A DNA stretch of 41,521 nt from CAZWDL01 sp964632995 (GTDB lineage Bacteria; Bacteroidota; Bacteroidia; Chitinophagales; Saprospiraceae), in the NCBI GenBank assembly GCA_964632995.1, contig CAZWDL010000064.1, forward strand, positions 1-41,521, given 5' to 3'. The position numbers were made by a program, and so were the translations under genes. Under the pieces are notes generated by a model. It did no database searches. It saw only the letters and a program-made list of their open reading frames with translations, and was not told where the DNA came from. Positions 8,276-17,498 of the stretch are shown here, in pieces (within the stretch, counting starts at the first letter, position 1; each line of letters begins with the position of its first letter).

Positions 8276-9406
8276 ATGATACGATTCAATATCCCCTACG
8301 AAACGGGGAATGAAATAAAGTACATCGAGCAGGCCATCAAGGCCGGTCGTCTTTCGGGTGACGGGCAGTTTACAAAGAAATGTCATCGCTGGTTTGAGGA
8401 GCGATACGGTTTCCACAAGGCCTTGCTGACGACCTCTTGTACCGATGCCCTTGAAATGTCGGGATTGCTGCTGGATATCGCGCCTGGGGATGAAGTCATC
8501 GTACCCTCCTACACTTTTGTCTCCACCGCCAATGCCTTCGTTTTACGCGGCGCCAAGATTGTATTCGCCGACTCCGAAGCGAGCAATCCCAATCTTGACG
8601 TTCAGAAAATCGAGGAGCTGATTACGCCGAAAACCAAAGCCATTGTCCCCATGCACTACGCGGGAGTGGCCTGTGATATGGATGCCTTGTCCATCCTGGC
8701 GGAGCGGTATAATCTTTACATTGTGGAGGACGCGGCGCAGGCCATTGAGAGTTTTTACAAAGGTAGGCCACTGGGTGGTTTGGGGCATCTGGCGGCTTTC
8801 TCCTTCCACGAAACAAAGAATGTGGTGGCTGGTGAGGGCGGCTTGCTGGTTATTAACCGGGAAAGGTTTAGCGAACGCGCCGAGATTGTCCGGGAAAAGG
8901 GAACCAACCGTTCAGCCTTTTTCCGGGGCGAGGTGGATAAATACGGATGGGTGGATGTCGGGTCTTCTTATTTGCCCTCTGAATTGAACGCGGCTTTTTT
9001 GTACGCACAACTCGAACAGATAGAATATATTCAGGAGCAGCGCATTAAGTACTGGAACCGGTATAAACAGTTGCTGGAGCCGCTTGCTGAAACAGAACGG
9101 ATCAAAATGCCCTATATTCCTTCCTACGCCACGGTCAACGGACATATGTTTTACATCCTGGCCAGAACGGGGGAAGAACGGAATGAATTGCTTCAGTTTC
9201 TGAAAGCCAACGGCATCGGCGCCGTTTTTCACTATCTTTCACTCCACAAGAGTAGGTACTTTAAAGAAAAACACGACGGAAGGGACCTGCCTTTTGCCGA
9301 TTACTACACCCAGCATCTAATTCGGCTGCCTTTATATGTTTCTCTGGAGGAAGAACAGATTGAATACATTTGCTCGAAGATTTACGAGTTTTTTAAAAGC
9401 CACTAA
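8276..9406 (+). CDS. wecE: dTDP-4-amino-4,6-dideoxygalactose transaminase (WecE/RffA-like)
   Basis: This is a PLP-dependent sugar aminotransferase of the DegT/DnrJ/EryC1 family, closest in pattern to WecE, which converts dTDP-4-keto-6-deoxy-D-glucose to dTDP-Fuc4N. It shows FNIPYETGNEIKYIEQAI at the N-terminus, TSCTDALEM for cofactor phosphate binding, PSYTFVSTANAF, EDAAQAIES (Asp152), and SFHETKNVVAGEGG with the Schiff-base Lys at position 181. ATG 8276 matches the family start; the frame is open 20 codons further upstream. At 376 residues the length is normal. WecF-like transferase is the next gene, which supports Fuc4N(Ac) as product. No WecD-type acetyltransferase is in the window. Confidence 0.9.
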   Translation: MIRFNIPYETGNEIKYIEQAIKAGRLSGDGQFTKKCHRWFEERYGFHKALLTTSCTDALEMSGLLLDIAPGDEVIVPSYTFVSTANAFVLRGAKIVFADSEASNPNLDVQKIEELITPKTKAIVPMHYAGVACDMDALSILAERYNLYIVEDAAQAIESFYKGRPLGGLGHLAAFSFHETKNVVAGEGGLLVINRERFSERAEIVREKGTNRSAFFRGEVDKYGWVDVGSSYLPSELNAAFLYAQLEQIEYIQEQRIKYWNRYKQLLEPLAETERIKMPYIPSYATVNGHMFYILARTGEERNELLQFLKANGIGAVFHYLSLHKSRYFKEKHDGRDLPFADYYTQHLIRLPLYVSLEEEQIEYICSKIYEFFKSH

Positions 9407-9451
9407 TAATACCGGTGGAGATCCCACGATTTTTTTCAACTGGTTCTATCC

Positions 9452-10603
9452 ATGAAAATTTACCACCTGTTTCCGGATGAAAAATACGTCGATGACTTTA
9501 TCAGCAAAGTGCTGGCCTGTTCTGAGGCTCCGCAGCGGAATGTCTTTATGGTCCGCGCTGAAAAACCCTTTTCGAGGGTGCGCCGTCATACTGATAAAGT
9601 GATCGAAGCGCCGCTTCTCAGCGACGTCCTCACTGAAAAAGTCGAGGGCGTCCAGAAAGAAGACTTATTTTTGGTGCACTACTTCGAGCGTCGTGTTTGT
9701 GAATGGTTGAACACTATAGATCGCTCACTGCCACTGGGATGGGTTTTCTGGGGTGCGGAGTTTTACAACAACGCGGGCATTGAATACCCGCTTTACGGTC
9801 CGTTAACCAAAAAAATTTATCGTCCCTACCTGTTGGACCAGGCCTGGCTCTACCGGATCCCTTTTTTCCGGGAAATAGAAATCTTTTACGAGGAAAATAT
9901 CAAGGCGCCCCGCATGCGGCGGCTGAAAGGAAAGGCCTTTTCCCGAGTCCGGTATTTTTACAACTACAATAAATACAACTACGAGCTACTCCGGAAAAAC
10001 TTTGATACGCCTGCTGAATTCGTCTACTTCATTTATCCTCGCATTTTTGATGTGCCGGATTTTGCAGAAGCTGCAGAACTGCCTTTTCGCATTGATCCCG
10101 GGCAACGGAATCTGGTCATCGGTAATTCCGCCAATTATTCCAACAATCACCTTGAAGTGATGGATAAAATTACCCCTGACGAATCGCTGACGCTGTGGGT
10201 GCCGTTGTCTTACGGGAACAAAGATTACGCCAGGTACCTCAGCGAGGTGGGGAAGAAAAAATTCGGCGCCAACTTTCGTGTACTTTCCGATTATTTGCCC
10301 TCCGGTCAATACTTTGAATTTCTGAAAAAGATGGACGCCGGACTTTTCGGAAACTACCGGCCGATGGCGATGGGCAACATAACGACCCTGCTGGCGCAAG
10401 GGAAGGATTTATTTATGGATGACCAAAATCCGGCCACTAAATATTTGCGTGATCAGGGCTTTACCGTCCACTCCGTGGAAGAGATTTCTACAGCGTTTCT
10501 GATGCGATCAATAGACAATGAAGCGGCTGAAAGAAATAAAAAGCTCGCCCAGCGATTTTTCTATGGTGATGAAATTGATAAACTTTACCGAAAACTTTTT
10601 TAG
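9452..10603 (+). CDS. wecF: TDP-Fuc4NAc:lipid II Fuc4NAc transferase-like (WecF family)
   Basis: This 383-residue protein matches the Fuc4NAc transferase family (Glyco_transf_56). The evidence is an N-terminal MKIYHLFPDEKYVDDFI, WVFWGAEFYN, and the C-terminal nucleotide-sugar-binding half with LVIGNSANYSNNHLEVMDKI, LWVPLSYGNKDYARYLSEVG, and VLSDYLPSGQYFEFLKKMDAGLF. In enterobacteria WecF adds Fuc4NAc to lipid II of the common antigen on the inner face of the cytoplasmic membrane. Here the acceptor is unknown. Position directly after a wecE-like gene is the strongest argument that both act on the same sugar. The flanking sulfotransferase and glycosyltransferases suggest a different final polymer from the enterobacterial one. 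Confidence 0.85.
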   Translation: MKIYHLFPDEKYVDDFISKVLACSEAPQRNVFMVRAEKPFSRVRRHTDKVIEAPLLSDVLTEKVEGVQKEDLFLVHYFERRVCEWLNTIDRSLPLGWVFWGAEFYNNAGIEYPLYGPLTKKIYRPYLLDQAWLYRIPFFREIEIFYEENIKAPRMRRLKGKAFSRVRYFYNYNKYNYELLRKNFDTPAEFVYFIYPRIFDVPDFAEAAELPFRIDPGQRNLVIGNSANYSNNHLEVMDKITPDESLTLWVPLSYGNKDYARYLSEVGKKKFGANFRVLSDYLPSGQYFEFLKKMDAGLFGNYRPMAMGNITTLLAQGKDLFMDDQNPATKYLRDQGFTVHSVEEISTAFLMRSIDNEAAERNKKLAQRFFYGDEIDKLYRKLF

Positions 10604-10635
10604 AAAACAGAACTCAAAGTCGCCAAAGAAGGAAA

Positions 10636-11571
10636 ATGAACAATGCTGCTCAACGGCAAACAGAAAAAAGTGGCAAGGGAGAAACGACGTTTCCCCTCGT
10701 CTCCATCATCCTCCCCACCCACAACCGGGCGCAGATGATGCAGCGGGCCCTGCGTTCGGCGCTGGAGCAGACTTATCCGGCCATTGAAGTGGTAGTGGTG
10801 GACGACGGCTCCTCCGACGATACGTTGCGGGTGATCCGCGACTGGAAGCAGCGCCACGATAATATCACCTACCTGCGCCACGAAGAGCCCCGCGGCGCCA
10901 GCGCCGCCCGTAACCACGGCTTTCAGGAAGCTTCCGGTAAATATGTCGCCTTGCTTGACGATGATGACGAGTTTACCGATGATCGCATCGAAACCCTGAT
11001 GGATTACCTCAAGCTTTATCCCGGTTTATCTTTCGTCTGTTCCGACTATCTCAGCATTCGACGCAACGGCACGCGGCGCAGCGCCAAACCCGGGCGCATC
11101 ACCCTGCACAAGATCCTGTGGATGAACTACGCCAGCCAGTCCATACTCACCGAACGCGAGAAGATGCTGGCCATCGGCGGCTTTGATGAAAACCTGAGTG
11201 CGGCCCAGGACCATGATACCTTCACCCGCCTCATCGAGCGCTTTGGCGATGCCTACCGCCTCGGCCGCGTATTGTACCTTTATCACCAGGAGCACGACGC
11301 CCCCCGCATCACCTCTACGCTGACTAAAAAACTGCGCGGCTACTACGATTACTATCTCAAACACAAACACCTGATGACCCGCCGGCAGCGCGCCTGGCAC
11401 CTCTACCGTCTCCTTAAACTGCGGGGGCGAAAGCTGCAGCTGCGCCATTTCCTGCGCATGGTGCCGCCCCGCTATTACCTGCTGGAAATCAATGATTACC
11501 TGATCGAACACACGAACTTCTACCTATGGCTGAACCGGATAAAGGACGTGAGCAAGCGTCCGGAAGAGTGA
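10636..11571 (+). CDS. Family 2 glycosyltransferase
   Basis: This 311-residue GT-A fold enzyme uses a nucleotide sugar to extend a glycan at the cytoplasmic membrane face. The N-terminal nucleotide-binding strand is VSIILPTHNRAQMMQRALRSA (about 23-43), followed by VVVVDDGSSDDT. The metal-binding DxD-type motif is in YVALLDDDDEF. The likely acceptor-side motif is AAQDHDTF. Its C-terminal third is Arg/Tyr-rich and basic, which would favour contact with the membrane. It follows wecF by 32 bp and overlaps the next glycosyltransferase by 46 bp in another frame, so the genes are probably translationally coupled. Its sugar specificity cannot be read from sequence. Confidence 0.9.
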   Translation: MNNAAQRQTEKSGKGETTFPLVSIILPTHNRAQMMQRALRSALEQTYPAIEVVVVDDGSSDDTLRVIRDWKQRHDNITYLRHEEPRGASAARNHGFQEASGKYVALLDDDDEFTDDRIETLMDYLKLYPGLSFVCSDYLSIRRNGTRRSAKPGRITLHKILWMNYASQSILTEREKMLAIGGFDENLSAAQDHDTFTRLIERFGDAYRLGRVLYLYHQEHDAPRITSTLTKKLRGYYDYYLKHKHLMTRRQRAWHLYRLLKLRGRKLQLRHFLRMVPPRYYLLEINDYLIEHTNFYLWLNRIKDVSKRPEE

Positions 11572-12473
11572 TCCTCTCGGTGTGTATCTGCACCTATAAC
11601 CGCGAAAAATTCCTGCCCGATGCATTGGAAAGCATCGCCGGGCAAACGGCTTCGCTCGCTGATTACGAGCTGCTTATCGTCAATAACAATTCCACCGACA
11701 ATACCGACGCCATCTGCCGGCAATTTATAGACCGCCATCCCGGGCTGCATGTCCGGTACCTCATCGAAACCCGGCAAGGACTGTCCCACGCCCGCAATCG
11801 CGGCATCGCTGAAGCCCGTGGCCGCTACCTCACTTTTATCGATGATGACGCCGTCGCCAAACCAGATTTTGTCGAACAGGTCATCCGCTTCTTCAAATCT
11901 CATCCCGCCGCCGTCGCCGCCGGCGGCCGCGTGCTGGCCCGCTTCGAGCGGGAACGCCCCGACTGGTTCAACCCCTACAGCGCCAGCCTGTTCTTCAGCC
12001 ACTATGATAAGGGGGATCAGCTTTTTCAGTACGAAGGGCGGGGCTATCCCATCGGCTGCAACATGAGCTTCCGTCACGACTTCCTCGAAGAATCCGGCGG
12101 CTTCGATACCGAACTAGGCCGCAAGGGCAAGGACGGTATCGGCGCCGAGGAAAAGGCCGTCTTCGCCCGTATGATCGAAGAAAACCTACCCTATTATTAT
12201 GATCCTTCTCAGGTTGTCTATCATCAAATTGACGAATTCCGAACCCAGCCGCCTTATACCCGCAAACTGGCCCGGGGACTGGGAGAGACACATCATAAGC
12301 TATACTGTAAAGACGGATTCAGTACGGCGTGTATCCAGGCACACCTGCTGATGTGGCTGAAGTTCTTCGCAGCCTTGCTGCTGGCGCTGTCTTACCTGGT
12401 ACAAGGCCGGCCGGCGGTGAGCCGGCATCTCATCTGGTACCGGTGGACGGTGATAAAGGGGTTCCTCAGTTGA
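11526..12473 (+). CDS. Family 2 glycosyltransferase with C-terminal hydrophobic segment
   Basis: This 315-residue GT2 enzyme has the standard motifs: LSVCICTYNREKFLPDALES (about 17-36), LLIVNNNSTDNTD, GLSHARNRGIAEARG, and the DxD-like FIDDDAVAKPDF. A hydrophobic stretch at about 273-292 (LLMWLKFFAALLLALSYLV) near the C-terminus may anchor it to the membrane. The ATG used lies inside the upstream glycosyltransferase gene (46-bp overlap). A later start is possible, but the first motif needs nearly the full N-terminus. It closes the plus-strand polysaccharide run; the convergent YfhO-family gene ends 92 bp downstream. Confidence 0.9.
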   Translation: MAEPDKGREQASGRVILSVCICTYNREKFLPDALESIAGQTASLADYELLIVNNNSTDNTDAICRQFIDRHPGLHVRYLIETRQGLSHARNRGIAEARGRYLTFIDDDAVAKPDFVEQVIRFFKSHPAAVAAGGRVLARFERERPDWFNPYSASLFFSHYDKGDQLFQYEGRGYPIGCNMSFRHDFLEESGGFDTELGRKGKDGIGAEEKAVFARMIEENLPYYYDPSQVVYHQIDEFRTQPPYTRKLARGLGETHHKLYCKDGFSTACIQAHLLMWLKFFAALLLALSYLVQGRPAVSRHLIWYRWTVIKGFLS

Positions 12474-12565
12474 ATTGGATCGGCGGGTCCAATTGGGGGG
12501 CGGCTCTGAAAAAATAGGGCTTTACGCTAAATTCAAGCTTAGTCAGAGTCACCCCCGTCAATCCA

Positions 12566-15082
12566 TCAGCGCTTCTTCCTTCTCTTCCCTTTCTTCTTCG
12601 TCGCTTGTTTCTTCGGCTGTTGTTTGACCTGTTCTTCTTCCCGCTGCCATTCCTGCACTTTCTGGTAACCGCCGTAGCTTACGAAGCCCAGCAGGCCCAG
12701 CAGGATGACGGCGGAAAAAATCCGCGACAGGGTTCGGCCCGTGTAGAAGGACTCAGGTTGGAAAATGAATTCCACTTTGTGTTGCCCGGCGGGAATACGC
12801 AGGCCGCGCAGCAAATAGTTGACACGAATATGATCCACCGGGTCCCCGTCGATATAGGCTTGCCAGCCCTTTTCGGGTGGGTACCAGACTTCGGAGAAGA
12901 CGGCGAAGGTTTCCTCGGGGGCGTTGGTCTGGTAGCTGAGGTGATCAGGCAGGTAATTTGTCAGTTCGATGTTACCCGTCTTCACGGGGTTGAGGCCCTG
13001 GATATAGTCGCTGAATTCCTGGTGGATGACGGCGAGGCTGTCGGGGCGGAAATTACTCAGGGCATTGATCTCTTCGTTCGGGGTATTCACGACCTGGAAA
13101 TCCTCGATATACCAGGCATTGCCCAGGGCGCCGGGATTGCGCTGGGCGGCTGGTTGCCCGTCCTGTCCCTGGGCGATGATATAGCGGGTGTTAAGCATGT
13201 CGAGCACGGCGCGGTTGCCCTGCGTGAGGTGACGGTCGATGACATCCTGATAGCGTTGTAGTTTGGCGGCATGGTAACCGCCGACCATATTGTGGTAGTA
13301 GCTGTACTGAGCCGAGTTGAAGGTGTTGACCGTTACATCGAAGACCCGGTAGTTGGGGTCGCTGTCCTGCATGATTTGCTGGTCGACGGGCCGGGGTTGG
13401 AAGAAGGAGTCCGTGCGCTGCCGGTCGGTAAAGCTGTCGTAGTTGACATAGCGGCGGTCAATCATCCACAGGTCGAAGACCACGATGAGGATAAGCCCGG
13501 TGAAGAAGTAGCTGCGTTTGATTTTCTTTTGCACAAAACCCCAGAGCAGTCCGGCGGCGATAGCCACCAGCAGGAAGGAGCGCAGAGCGTCGCGGCGCAT
13601 CAGCGCCTGCCGGTCCTCGATAATGGCGTCGAGGCTCCAGCCCGACTGCTCGAGCTGTACGTCCCCGGGAGCTGAGAAGCCGAACAAGGAGGGTCCCAGA
13701 AGAAAGAAAACCAGGCTCAGGCCACCCACTATACCGCCGCTGATGGCAAGGGCCTGTATAACTGCCTTGGCGTTGACCTTTCCGCTAACGATTTGGTGCA
13801 GCGTCAGTGCACCCAGCGCGGGTATGAGGAAGGAAGCGATGGCCAGCACCGAATTAGGAGTCCGGAACTTGTTGTACAGGGGTACGTAGTAGTAGAAAAA
13901 TTCATTAAAGCCCTCCAGGTTTTTCCCCATCGAGAGCATAAAGGTGAGCAGCACGCCGAGGCCGGCCCACCATTTCACCGGTTCTTTGACCAGGATCAAT
14001 CCGGTGATGAAGAGAAAAAAGATGACCACTCCAAAATAAATCGGTCCACTGGTAAAGGGCAGAGCACCCCAGTAGAACGGAGAGGGAAACTGGCCGGGAT
14101 CAGCCACTCCTTTGCTGCGCAGGTCCTGGTAGGTGGCGTAGCTGTCTCGTAGCTCCTCGCTGCTGCCGCCGCCGGCAGCGCCCGGTATAAAAGAGGCAAC
14201 CAGGTCGATAACGCCATTGCTCCACTGCATGGCGTAGTCCCATGATAGCCCTTCTGTTTCGCTGCTGCTGGCGATCTGAGCCTGCGGCTGACTTTTTTCC
14301 GTTTCGAGGATGGGCTCGCCCCGCATCGTTTCCGCCGAGTACTCGTAGGTGGTCCAGATGTTAGTCAGCGAAGCGCCGACGGCCAGTCCGGCAGCGACGA
14401 TCAGGATGCCGGAAGCCTTGAGAAAGTGAATGATTTGCCCGCGCCGGATGTCGCGTATCAGTTCTGCAATGGCGAAAAAAGGAATTGTCAGAGCGAGGTA
14501 GTACGACATCTGGATGTGGTTCGCCAATATGTTGAGCCCCAGCCCGGCAGCGAAAAGGATGCCGCCCCATAAATAGTGCTTGCGGTAAGTGACCAGCATG
14601 CCGGCGGCGACGAGGGGAAAGTAGGAGATAGCTCGCAACTTGGTGATGTGTCCGGCCTCGTAGAGCGTAAAATTATTGGTGGTAAAACCAAAGGCGATGG
14701 CGCCGAGCACGGCCAGCCACTGGTTGACCCCCAGCACCAGCATGAGAATATAAAAGCTCAGCATAGCAGCAAAAAAACGGCCGATGGGATGATCGATTCC
14801 AAAACGCGTCACTCGCTCCAGGTAGGTCAGGTAATTGCCTTGGTGAGGGGTATTGATCTGGTAGGTGGGCATGCCACCGAACATGGCGTTGGTCCAAAGC
14901 GGTTTTTCCCCTGTTTCCTGCTCCACCTCCAGAATTTCCTGTGTCATCCCCTTGTATTGCACAAGGTCGCTCTGCTGCATCACCTTCCCCTCCAGTTGGG
15001 GGAGAAAGTAGATGACAGCGAGGGCCAGCATTCCCAGGATGGCGGCCAGGTAGGGGAAAAGATTTTTTAAAATATTACTCAT
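12566..15082 (-). CDS. YfhO-family membrane protein (GT-C fold)
   Basis: This 838-residue polytopic membrane protein belongs to the YfhO family, which shares the GT-C fold of lipid-linked-sugar glycosyltransferases. It has a hydrophobic N-terminal helix (8-28), and then a long first periplasmic loop with NAMFGGMPTYQINTPHQGNYL, the conserved family block likely at the active site. About ten further helices run up to about residue 535, a soluble beta-rich domain spans about 550-785 (RYVNYDSFTD, QRNPGALGNAWYIEDFQVV), a last helix lies near 790-810, and a strongly basic tail ends the protein. In Firmicutes, YfhO is linked to sugar modification of surface polymers; here the substrate is unknown. 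It lies 19 bp after gpsA and is probably cotranscribed. Confidence 0.88.
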   Translation of the reverse strand: MSNILKNLFPYLAAILGMLALAVIYFLPQLEGKVMQQSDLVQYKGMTQEILEVEQETGEKPLWTNAMFGGMPTYQINTPHQGNYLTYLERVTRFGIDHPIGRFFAAMLSFYILMLVLGVNQWLAVLGAIAFGFTTNNFTLYEAGHITKLRAISYFPLVAAGMLVTYRKHYLWGGILFAAGLGLNILANHIQMSYYLALTIPFFAIAELIRDIRRGQIIHFLKASGILIVAAGLAVGASLTNIWTTYEYSAETMRGEPILETEKSQPQAQIASSSETEGLSWDYAMQWSNGVIDLVASFIPGAAGGGSSEELRDSYATYQDLRSKGVADPGQFPSPFYWGALPFTSGPIYFGVVIFFLFITGLILVKEPVKWWAGLGVLLTFMLSMGKNLEGFNEFFYYYVPLYNKFRTPNSVLAIASFLIPALGALTLHQIVSGKVNAKAVIQALAISGGIVGGLSLVFFLLGPSLFGFSAPGDVQLEQSGWSLDAIIEDRQALMRRDALRSFLLVAIAAGLLWGFVQKKIKRSYFFTGLILIVVFDLWMIDRRYVNYDSFTDRQRTDSFFQPRPVDQQIMQDSDPNYRVFDVTVNTFNSAQYSYYHNMVGGYHAAKLQRYQDVIDRHLTQGNRAVLDMLNTRYIIAQGQDGQPAAQRNPGALGNAWYIEDFQVVNTPNEEINALSNFRPDSLAVIHQEFSDYIQGLNPVKTGNIELTNYLPDHLSYQTNAPEETFAVFSEVWYPPEKGWQAYIDGDPVDHIRVNYLLRGLRIPAGQHKVEFIFQPESFYTGRTLSRIFSAVILLGLLGFVSYGGYQKVQEWQREEEQVKQQPKKQATKKKGKRRKKR

Positions 15083-15101
15083 ATTGGGTTTTTGATTTTA
15101 A

Positions 15102-16154
15102 TCACATGAAATCGACATCGATATCATAGGGATAGGTGATCAGGAAGTTGAGGGCTTTGTCGATGTCAAATCCTTCAAAAACGATACTGTGCAGCATTTG
15201 AGTTATCGGAACTCGCAATTTATAATATTTTGCCAATTGGTAGGCAATGCGCAGGGTGCGAACGCCTTCGGCCAGTTCGGGCATAGTGGCTTCGATAGCT
15301 TCTTTGGATTCTCCGGAACCGAGCCGGTACCCAAAGGTGAAGTTACGACTGCTCTTACTGGTGGCCGTGGCGACCAGGTCGCCAATGCCTGCCGTACCCA
15401 GAAAGGCGTGGCTGGTGGCGCCCATCGCGTTGCCGAAGTAGATCATTTCGGTCAGGCCGCGGGTAATGAGCATTGCCTGTATGTTTTTTCCCAGTCCCTT
15501 ACCCCGCAATATGCCGGATCCGATGGCGATGATATTTTTCAGGGCTCCGGCGAGTTCGGCACCCAGAATATCGTGGGTGCCGAACACGTGGAAGTGTTCT
15601 GAGCTGAGCACCTGTTTGCCGAGGCTGATCACTTCATCGAAATGGCTGCCGATGACGGTGGCCGTCGGTTGCCCTTCGATAATTTCTTTGGCCAGGTTGG
15701 GCCCCGACATACAGCCCACCCGCAGGACGACGCTCTCTTCCTGGATGATCTCGCTCATGGTGCTGACATGCTGCCGCGTTATAGCGACCTTATCCATGTC
15801 TTCCTCCGATACCTTGTTCAGATCCAGCCCTTTGGTGGCGTGAATAATGATGTGGTAGGGCCGCAGGTGAGGGCCGAGGGTGCGCAGCATCTTCCGGAAA
15901 TTACCGGAGGGGACGACGGGAAAAATAAGGTGGCAGCGTCCTGCCAATTCTTCAATGTCTCCCGTAGCCCGAATGCGCGGCGAGAAGGCGACACCGTCCA
16001 GCGTTTGATGCTCATTGATCTCTGCGACGACCTTCGGAGTGCGGGAATACAGGAGCACGTCGACATTATGGGCCAGCAGATTGGAAATGGCCGTGCCGAA
16101 GGAACCTGCTCCGATAACGCCGACTACCTGTTCGTCGCTGTTTGATTGTTTCAC
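15102..16154 (-). CDS. gpsA: Glycerol-3-phosphate dehydrogenase [NAD(P)+]
   Basis: GpsA reduces dihydroxyacetone phosphate to sn-glycerol 3-phosphate, the backbone precursor of phospholipids, in the cytoplasm. The Rossmann motif is VGVIGAGSFGTAISNLLAHN (11-30). Other family blocks follow: IHATKGLD, the SGPNLAKEI box, GAELAGALKNIIAIGSGI with the catalytic Lys, and GTAGIGDLVATATSKSSRNFTFG. The length of 350 residues is normal, although a few residues (for example LDLNKVSEEDMDKVAITRQH) insert after KGLD. A -7 box lies upstream (16192-16199) and yfhO follows closely. Confidence 0.95.
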   Translation of the reverse strand: MKQSNSDEQVVGVIGAGSFGTAISNLLAHNVDVLLYSRTPKVVAEINEHQTLDGVAFSPRIRATGDIEELAGRCHLIFPVVPSGNFRKMLRTLGPHLRPYHIIIHATKGLDLNKVSEEDMDKVAITRQHVSTMSEIIQEESVVLRVGCMSGPNLAKEIIEGQPTATVIGSHFDEVISLGKQVLSSEHFHVFGTHDILGAELAGALKNIIAIGSGILRGKGLGKNIQAMLITRGLTEMIYFGNAMGATSHAFLGTAGIGDLVATATSKSSRNFTFGYRLGSGESKEAIEATMPELAEGVRTLRIAYQLAKYYKLRVPITQMLHSIVFEGFDIDKALNFLITYPYDIDVDFM

Positions 16155-16191
16155 CGTAGTGCAGTTTGTATCTGTTTGGGCGTTTTCGGAG

Positions 16192-16199
16192 CAAAGGTA
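16192..16199 (-). promoter_or_regulatory. Possible -7 promoter box for gpsA
   Basis: On the minus strand the sequence reads TACCTTTG, fitting TAnnTTTG, 37 bp before the gpsA start. No TTG is seen at the right distance upstream. Confidence 0.4.
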
Positions 16200-16378
16200 A
16201 GTTTATTTTTAAAAGGAATTGAAGAATTGCCCGCCTTTGGAGCGCCAAACTCCCCTGCGCGAGTGCGGTAATCAGCGGGTAAATCAGGCAGAATCAGAAT
16301 ACCCCGGATCCTGAAACAGAGAATTTTTACAACGATTCTTCGCAAACAGGCGTTTACCATTGGAAAACTATTTTACCA

Positions 16379-17380
16379 ATGTTACGACTGCTCTGGTTTT
16401 TGCCCATCGTTTTTAGTTTTGGATTGAAGGTGGACCCTATCAAGGCGCCTGAACAGCCGGCCTCCGGACCGGGGGGAGCGGTTTATCCGCACGACAGCGT
16501 GCGCATGTCGGATTTTGGGACGGAGCAGGATGGCTACTGGCTCTTTGAGCCGGAGGCGCCGCGTCCCGGTTCGGCGCCGGTGGTGGTTTTTAATCACGGC
16601 TATGGCGCCTACAATCCAATGATCTACGGCGCCTGGATACGCCATTTGGCGCGCCGGGGTAATATTGTCATTTTCCCCCGCTATCAAAAGAATCTATTGA
16701 TACCTTCACCCCAGCAATTTGCGGAGAACACCGCCGTGGCTATTCGCGATGCCTTGATCCGGCTGGATACGGGCGCACATGTGCGGCCCGTTTCAGAACC
16801 GCTGGCCATGGTCGGTCACTCTTACGGCGGAGCCATTGCGGCATATCTGGCGGTAAAATACGCCGAATACGGTATTTCGAAGCCCCACGCCGTGATGCTG
16901 TGCTCTCCGGGCACCGGCCCTTTTAATGGTGCTCGTCTGGACAGCTACGAAGCCATGCCCGCTGACACCCGCCTGCTCGTCATCGTCAGTGAAGACGACC
17001 ACGTGGTCGGAGACGAACTCGGTAAGCTGATCTTCGAAACCGCGACCGATACGCCGCAACGCAACCTGCTTCGACAAAGCGCTGACCGCCACGGAGAACC
17101 CGATGTGACGGCGGGCCATAATCAATCCTACGCGCTCTATAAACCCTTCGACAACGGAGAGCACAACATCTCCTATTTCCGCGCCCTGCGCGTGGCCACT
17201 ACCGATCCCATGGATTACAACGGTTACTGGAAACTCTTTGACGCGCTGCTGGCCTGCACGCGCGAAGGAGCCTACTGCGATTACGCCTTCGGCGACACCT
17301 TTGAGCAACGCTCTCTCGGCCTGTGGAGTGACGGACATCCCATCAAGCCGCTCGAGGTCAGATTACCGGACAGCCCTTGA
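16379..17380 (+). CDS. Secreted alpha/beta hydrolase (chlorophyllase/dienelactone hydrolase-like)
   Basis: This 333-residue alpha/beta hydrolase has an N-terminal hydrophobic segment (LRLLWFLPIVFSFGL), probably a signal peptide. The oxyanion strand is VVVFNHGYGAYNPMIYGAWI, the nucleophile elbow is GHSYGG (Ser in MVGHSYGGAIAAYLA), an acidic residue candidate lies in LLVIVSEDDHVVG, and the catalytic His candidate is in the GEHNISYF region. The fold resembles platelet-activating-factor acetylhydrolase/chlorophyllase-type lipases. The substrate is not predictable. The following caspase-like gene lies in the same direction, 118 bp from this stop to its likely ATG. Confidence 0.8.
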   Translation: MLRLLWFLPIVFSFGLKVDPIKAPEQPASGPGGAVYPHDSVRMSDFGTEQDGYWLFEPEAPRPGSAPVVVFNHGYGAYNPMIYGAWIRHLARRGNIVIFPRYQKNLLIPSPQQFAENTAVAIRDALIRLDTGAHVRPVSEPLAMVGHSYGGAIAAYLAVKYAEYGISKPHAVMLCSPGTGPFNGARLDSYEAMPADTRLLVIVSEDDHVVGDELGKLIFETATDTPQRNLLRQSADRHGEPDVTAGHNQSYALYKPFDNGEHNISYFRALRVATTDPMDYNGYWKLFDALLACTREGAYCDYAFGDTFEQRSLGLWSDGHPIKPLEVRLPDSP

Positions 17381-17453
17381 AGGGGTCTATCCTCAACCGT
17401 TTCCCAGGCGCAAATCGAAGTACCTCAGAGAAAACAGGGAAACAGAAAATCAC

Positions 17454-17461
17454 TATATTTG
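17454..17461 (+). promoter_or_regulatory. -7 promoter box ahead of the caspase gene
   Basis: TATATTTG fits the Bacteroidota -7 consensus and lies 37 bp before ATG 17499. It supports that ATG rather than the far-upstream start inside the hydrolase gene. No clear -33 TTG is present. Confidence 0.45.
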
Positions 17462-17498
17462 GTGCATTGAATTTACGGAGCCTAATCCCACAGTGTAC

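Noticed and set aside
17238..17498. Upstream extension of the caspase gene into the hydrolase gene
   Set aside because: It would overlap the well-supported hydrolase frame by 143 bp. A -7 box and a plausible ATG at 17499 fit the conserved N-terminus.
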